In this document: in pieces, positions 61,914 through 64,000 of the stretch
How positions within the stretch are numbered: position 1 is the stretch's first letter
Layout of the letters: each line of letters starts with the position of its first letter
From: Motiliproteus sp036960175
Lineage (GTDB): Bacteria; Pseudomonadota; Gammaproteobacteria; Pseudomonadales; Balneatricaceae
Reading direction: 5' to 3'
NCBI GenBank assembly: GCA_036960175.1
Contig: JBALWH010000019.1
Span: 1 to 64,000 of the forward strand
DNA: 64,000 bases
The notes under the pieces: generated by a model
Told to the model about the DNA's origin: nothing
The model's input: only the letters and a program-made list of their open reading frames with translations
Database searches by the model: none
Program-made: the position numbers and the translations under genes

Positions 61914-63017
61914 TTGAAGTGCGATTACTATCAGTTGGCGGTACCCGGAGTAAAGGGCTTGATGCCCTATCTGCCAGGTAAGCCAGTTGGCGAACTGCAG
62001 CGAGAGCTTGGCATCGACAGCATCGTCAAGCTTGCCAGCAATGAAAATCCGCTGGGGTTGAGCGCTAAGGTTGTTAGTGCTATCCAGTCTGAGCTTGGCG
62101 AGGGCTGTCGTTATCCTGATGGTGGTGGTGTGTTGTTGAAGCAGCAGCTGGCACAGCATCTATCGATATCTGCGGCGCAAATTACTCTCGGCAATGGCTC
62201 CAACGATGTTTTGGATTTAGTGGCCCGAGTCTTTCTGAATGAAGATTCAGAAGCCGTTTTTTCGCAACATGCGTTTGCCGTTTATCCTATTGTTACTCAG
62301 GCAGTTGGCGCTCAGGCGGTGGTTACTCCTGCAAAAGACTGGGGGCATGACCTTGAGGCTATGGCTGCTGCAGTCACCGACCGTACCCGAGTGGTATTCT
62401 TAGCCAATCCTAATAACCCCACGGGAACCTGGTTTTCCCGGCAGGCATTGCTGGCGTTTCTCGATAGCGTGCCGGAATCCGTGATTGTGGTATTGGATGA
62501 AGCCTATACCGAATATGTCGATCAAGCTGAGTTTCCTGATGGTGTGGCGCTGCTTGCTGATTATCCAAATTTGATAGTGACCCGCACCTTTTCTAAGGCT
62601 TACGGGTTGGCTTCTTTAAGGGTGGGGTATGCGCTCTCTAGCCCAGAACTTGCGGATTTGCTGAATCGCGTACGACAGCCTTTTAATGTCAATAGTTTTG
62701 CTCTTGCAGCAGCATCAGCGGTGTTGACGGATGACGTCTACCTGAGGCGCGGTCGCGAGACTAATGATCAAGGCATGCTGCAGTTTCAAGCAGGATTTGA
62801 ACAGCTGGGGTTGGATTACATCCCGTCCGTTGCAAACTTTATCAGCGTAGACGTTGGTCGTGATGCCATGCCCGTTTATCAGGCGTTATTACATGAAGGG
62901 GTTATTGTCAGGCCTGTAGGCAACTATCAGATGCCTGAGCATTTGCGTATCAGTATCGGCTTGAAGCAGGAGAATCAGCGTTGTCTATTGGCTCTGGCTA
63001 AGGTGTTGCAGCTGTGA
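61914..63017 (+). CDS. hisC: histidinol-phosphate / aromatic aminotransferase
   Basis: A PLP enzyme of 367 residues: KLASNENPLGLSAKV, NGSNDVLDLVARVF, LANPNNPTGTWF, VLDEAYTEY and TFSKAYGLASLRVGY (PLP lysine). TTG 61914 is chosen because GGAG at 61902-61905 lies eight bases upstream; TTG 61890 would add eight unconserved residues. In this operon it probably serves aromatic amino acid synthesis as well as histidine. Overlaps tyrA-aroA as GTGA. Confidence 0.93.
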   Translation: MKCDYYQLAVPGVKGLMPYLPGKPVGELQRELGIDSIVKLASNENPLGLSAKVVSAIQSELGEGCRYPDGGGVLLKQQLAQHLSISAAQITLGNGSNDVLDLVARVFLNEDSEAVFSQHAFAVYPIVTQAVGAQAVVTPAKDWGHDLEAMAAAVTDRTRVVFLANPNNPTGTWFSRQALLAFLDSVPESVIVVLDEAYTEYVDQAEFPDGVALLADYPNLIVTRTFSKAYGLASLRVGYALSSPELADLLNRVRQPFNVNSFALAAASAVLTDDVYLRRGRETNDQGMLQFQAGFEQLGLDYIPSVANFISVDVGRDAMPVYQALLHEGVIVRPVGNYQMPEHLRISIGLKQENQRCLLALAKVLQL

Positions 63018-64000
63018 ATCATCCGATCGATCGATTGCTGGTGGTAGGGATGGGGCTGATTGGCGGATCATTGGCGCTGGCGTTAAAGCAACGGGGCGGT
63101 TGTAATACTGTGATTGGCTACGATATCAATCCGTTGGAGCTGGATGAGGGGCTTCGCATCGGTGTTATCGACGAGAAAGCCGAATGTTTGCATGATGCGG
63201 TTCGCAGTGCTGATGTGGTGGTTTTAGCCGTCCCTGTTAAAGTCATGGAAGCGGTCATGGCGGATATCGCCAAGGTCCTTCCTGCTGAGACTATATTGAC
63301 CGATGTGGGTAGCGTAAAAGGCAATGTTGTCGAAGCCGCCCGCACTGCATTTGGAGGGGTGCCTGCTAACTTTATTCCCGGGCACCCTATAGCGGGCTCG
63401 GAAAAAAGCGGTGTTACGGCGTCAAAATCTAATTTATATGACCATCACAAGGTTATTTTGACTCCCTTGGCCGATACGGACCGTTTTGCCTTGAAGTGCA
63501 TCACCCAGATGTGGGAAAACGTCGGTGCTGAAGTTCATCATATGGACGTACGTCGTCATGATGAAGTGCTTGCAGCAACCAGTCATTTGCCTCATCTACT
63601 GGCTTTTTCGTTGGTTGATACGCTCGCTAATGATCAGGAAAATCGAGATATTTTTCGCTATGCCGCTGGAGGCTTTAGAGATTTTACCCGTATTGCCGCC
63701 AGCGACCCGATGATGTGGCATGACATATTTCTTGCCAATGGCGATGCTACCCTGAAGGTGCTGGATGAGTTCAGTGCCGGAATTGGTGCTTTGCGCACGG
63801 CTATAGAACAACAAGATGGACGTAAGCTGTTAGGGGTCTTTACCCGCGCTAAATCAGCACGCGATCATTTCACTAAGATATTAACTGGAACTGCGTATTC
63901 TCTTCCCATGACTGACTCAAATATTAAATTTCTTGCAAAACCCGGTGGAACCGTTCGTGGTGAAATCAGGGTTCCCGGTGATAAATCAATCTCACATCGT
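63014..64000 (+). CDS. tyrA-aroA: prephenate dehydrogenase fused to EPSP synthase, cut by window end
   Basis: The frame is open from GTG 63014 to the window edge. Residues 1 to about 290 are TyrA: LLVVGMGLIGGSLALALKQR, LTDVGSVK, GHPIAGSEKSGV and ATSHLPHLLAF. The frame continues without stop into FLAKPGGTVRGEIRVPGDKS, the N-terminus of AroA (3-phosphoshikimate 1-carboxyvinyltransferase). An internal ATG at 63908 could also start a separate aroA product. The fusion is known in Pseudomonas and relatives. Four-base overlap with hisC. Confidence 0.93.
   Translation, partial: MNHPIDRLLVVGMGLIGGSLALALKQRGGCNTVIGYDINPLELDEGLRIGVIDEKAECLHDAVRSADVVVLAVPVKVMEAVMADIAKVLPAETILTDVGSVKGNVVEAARTAFGGVPANFIPGHPIAGSEKSGVTASKSNLYDHHKVILTPLADTDRFALKCITQMWENVGAEVHHMDVRRHDEVLAATSHLPHLLAFSLVDTLANDQENRDIFRYAAGGFRDFTRIAASDPMMWHDIFLANGDATLKVLDEFSAGIGALRTAIEQQDGRKLLGVFTRAKSARDHFTKILTGTAYSLPMTDSNIKFLAKPGGTVRGEIRVPGDKSISHR

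Noticed and set aside
1..64000. CRISPR arrays, tRNA or rRNA genes
   Set aside because: I saw no regularly spaced repeats, tRNA-like cloverleaf or rRNA segment on either strand; reading by eye could miss a single tRNA.

Overview
The window is chromosomal DNA from a gammaproteobacterium, probably of the Pseudomonadales/Oceanospirillales type. The evidence is the core gene order ubiG-mupP-yciK, gyrA-pheA-hisC, and a fused tyrA-aroA gene at the right edge, together with rnm(yciV)-yciO, yciB-yciI and rluB. GC is moderate in the core genes and falls sharply in parts of the polysaccharide region. I cannot name the genus.

Layout: 1-5.3 kb holds a UDP-glucose dehydrogenase-like gene that lacks the catalytic cysteine, then galU and rfbBACD (dTDP-L-rhamnose). 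5.3-9.0 kb holds the core genes yciI, yciB, rnm, galE and yciO. 9.0-53.7 kb is a large composite surface-polysaccharide region. 53.8 kb carries an H-NS-family gene. 54.6-64 kb is core: rluB, yciK, mupP, ubiG, gyrA, pheA, hisC and tyrA-aroA (cut by the window).

The polysaccharide region reads as two loci joined by a scar of broken insertion sequences. Locus A (9.0-35.8 kb) has wzz; a CMP-nonulosonate-type cassette (NeuB-SAF-TIM-barrel fusion, GMD-like dehydratase, NeuA-like enzyme); AT-rich wzx and wzy genes and a GT42-like gene; a WcaI-like transferase; gmd-colC-colD for GDP-L-colitose; a dead wcaI copy; an eight-gene overlapping operon (24.4-32.0 kb); wcaJ and manC. Locus B (38.3-53.7 kb) has a second wzx, methyltransferases, a normal ugd, a WbpM/CapD dehydratase, a TviB-type dehydrogenase, a UDP-glucuronate epimerase, three glycosyltransferases, and a PglC/PglD/PglE set that with the WbpM-type dehydratase could make and transfer N,N'-diacetylbacillosamine-type sugar. 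The scar contains remnants of IS3, IS5 and IS66 elements, a manC 3' fragment and a gmd 3' fragment.

The most interesting unit is the operon at 24415-31984: two-subunit transketolase, sugar SDR fused to an ArnC/GtrB-like polyprenyl-phosphate glycosyltransferase, two methyltransferases, an ArnE/ArnF-like small transporter pair and an ArnT-like membrane glycosyltransferase. Its content suggests synthesis of an unusual (perhaps carbon-branched or methylated) sugar, its loading on undecaprenyl phosphate, flipping and periplasmic transfer. That function is inferred. The sugar is unknown.
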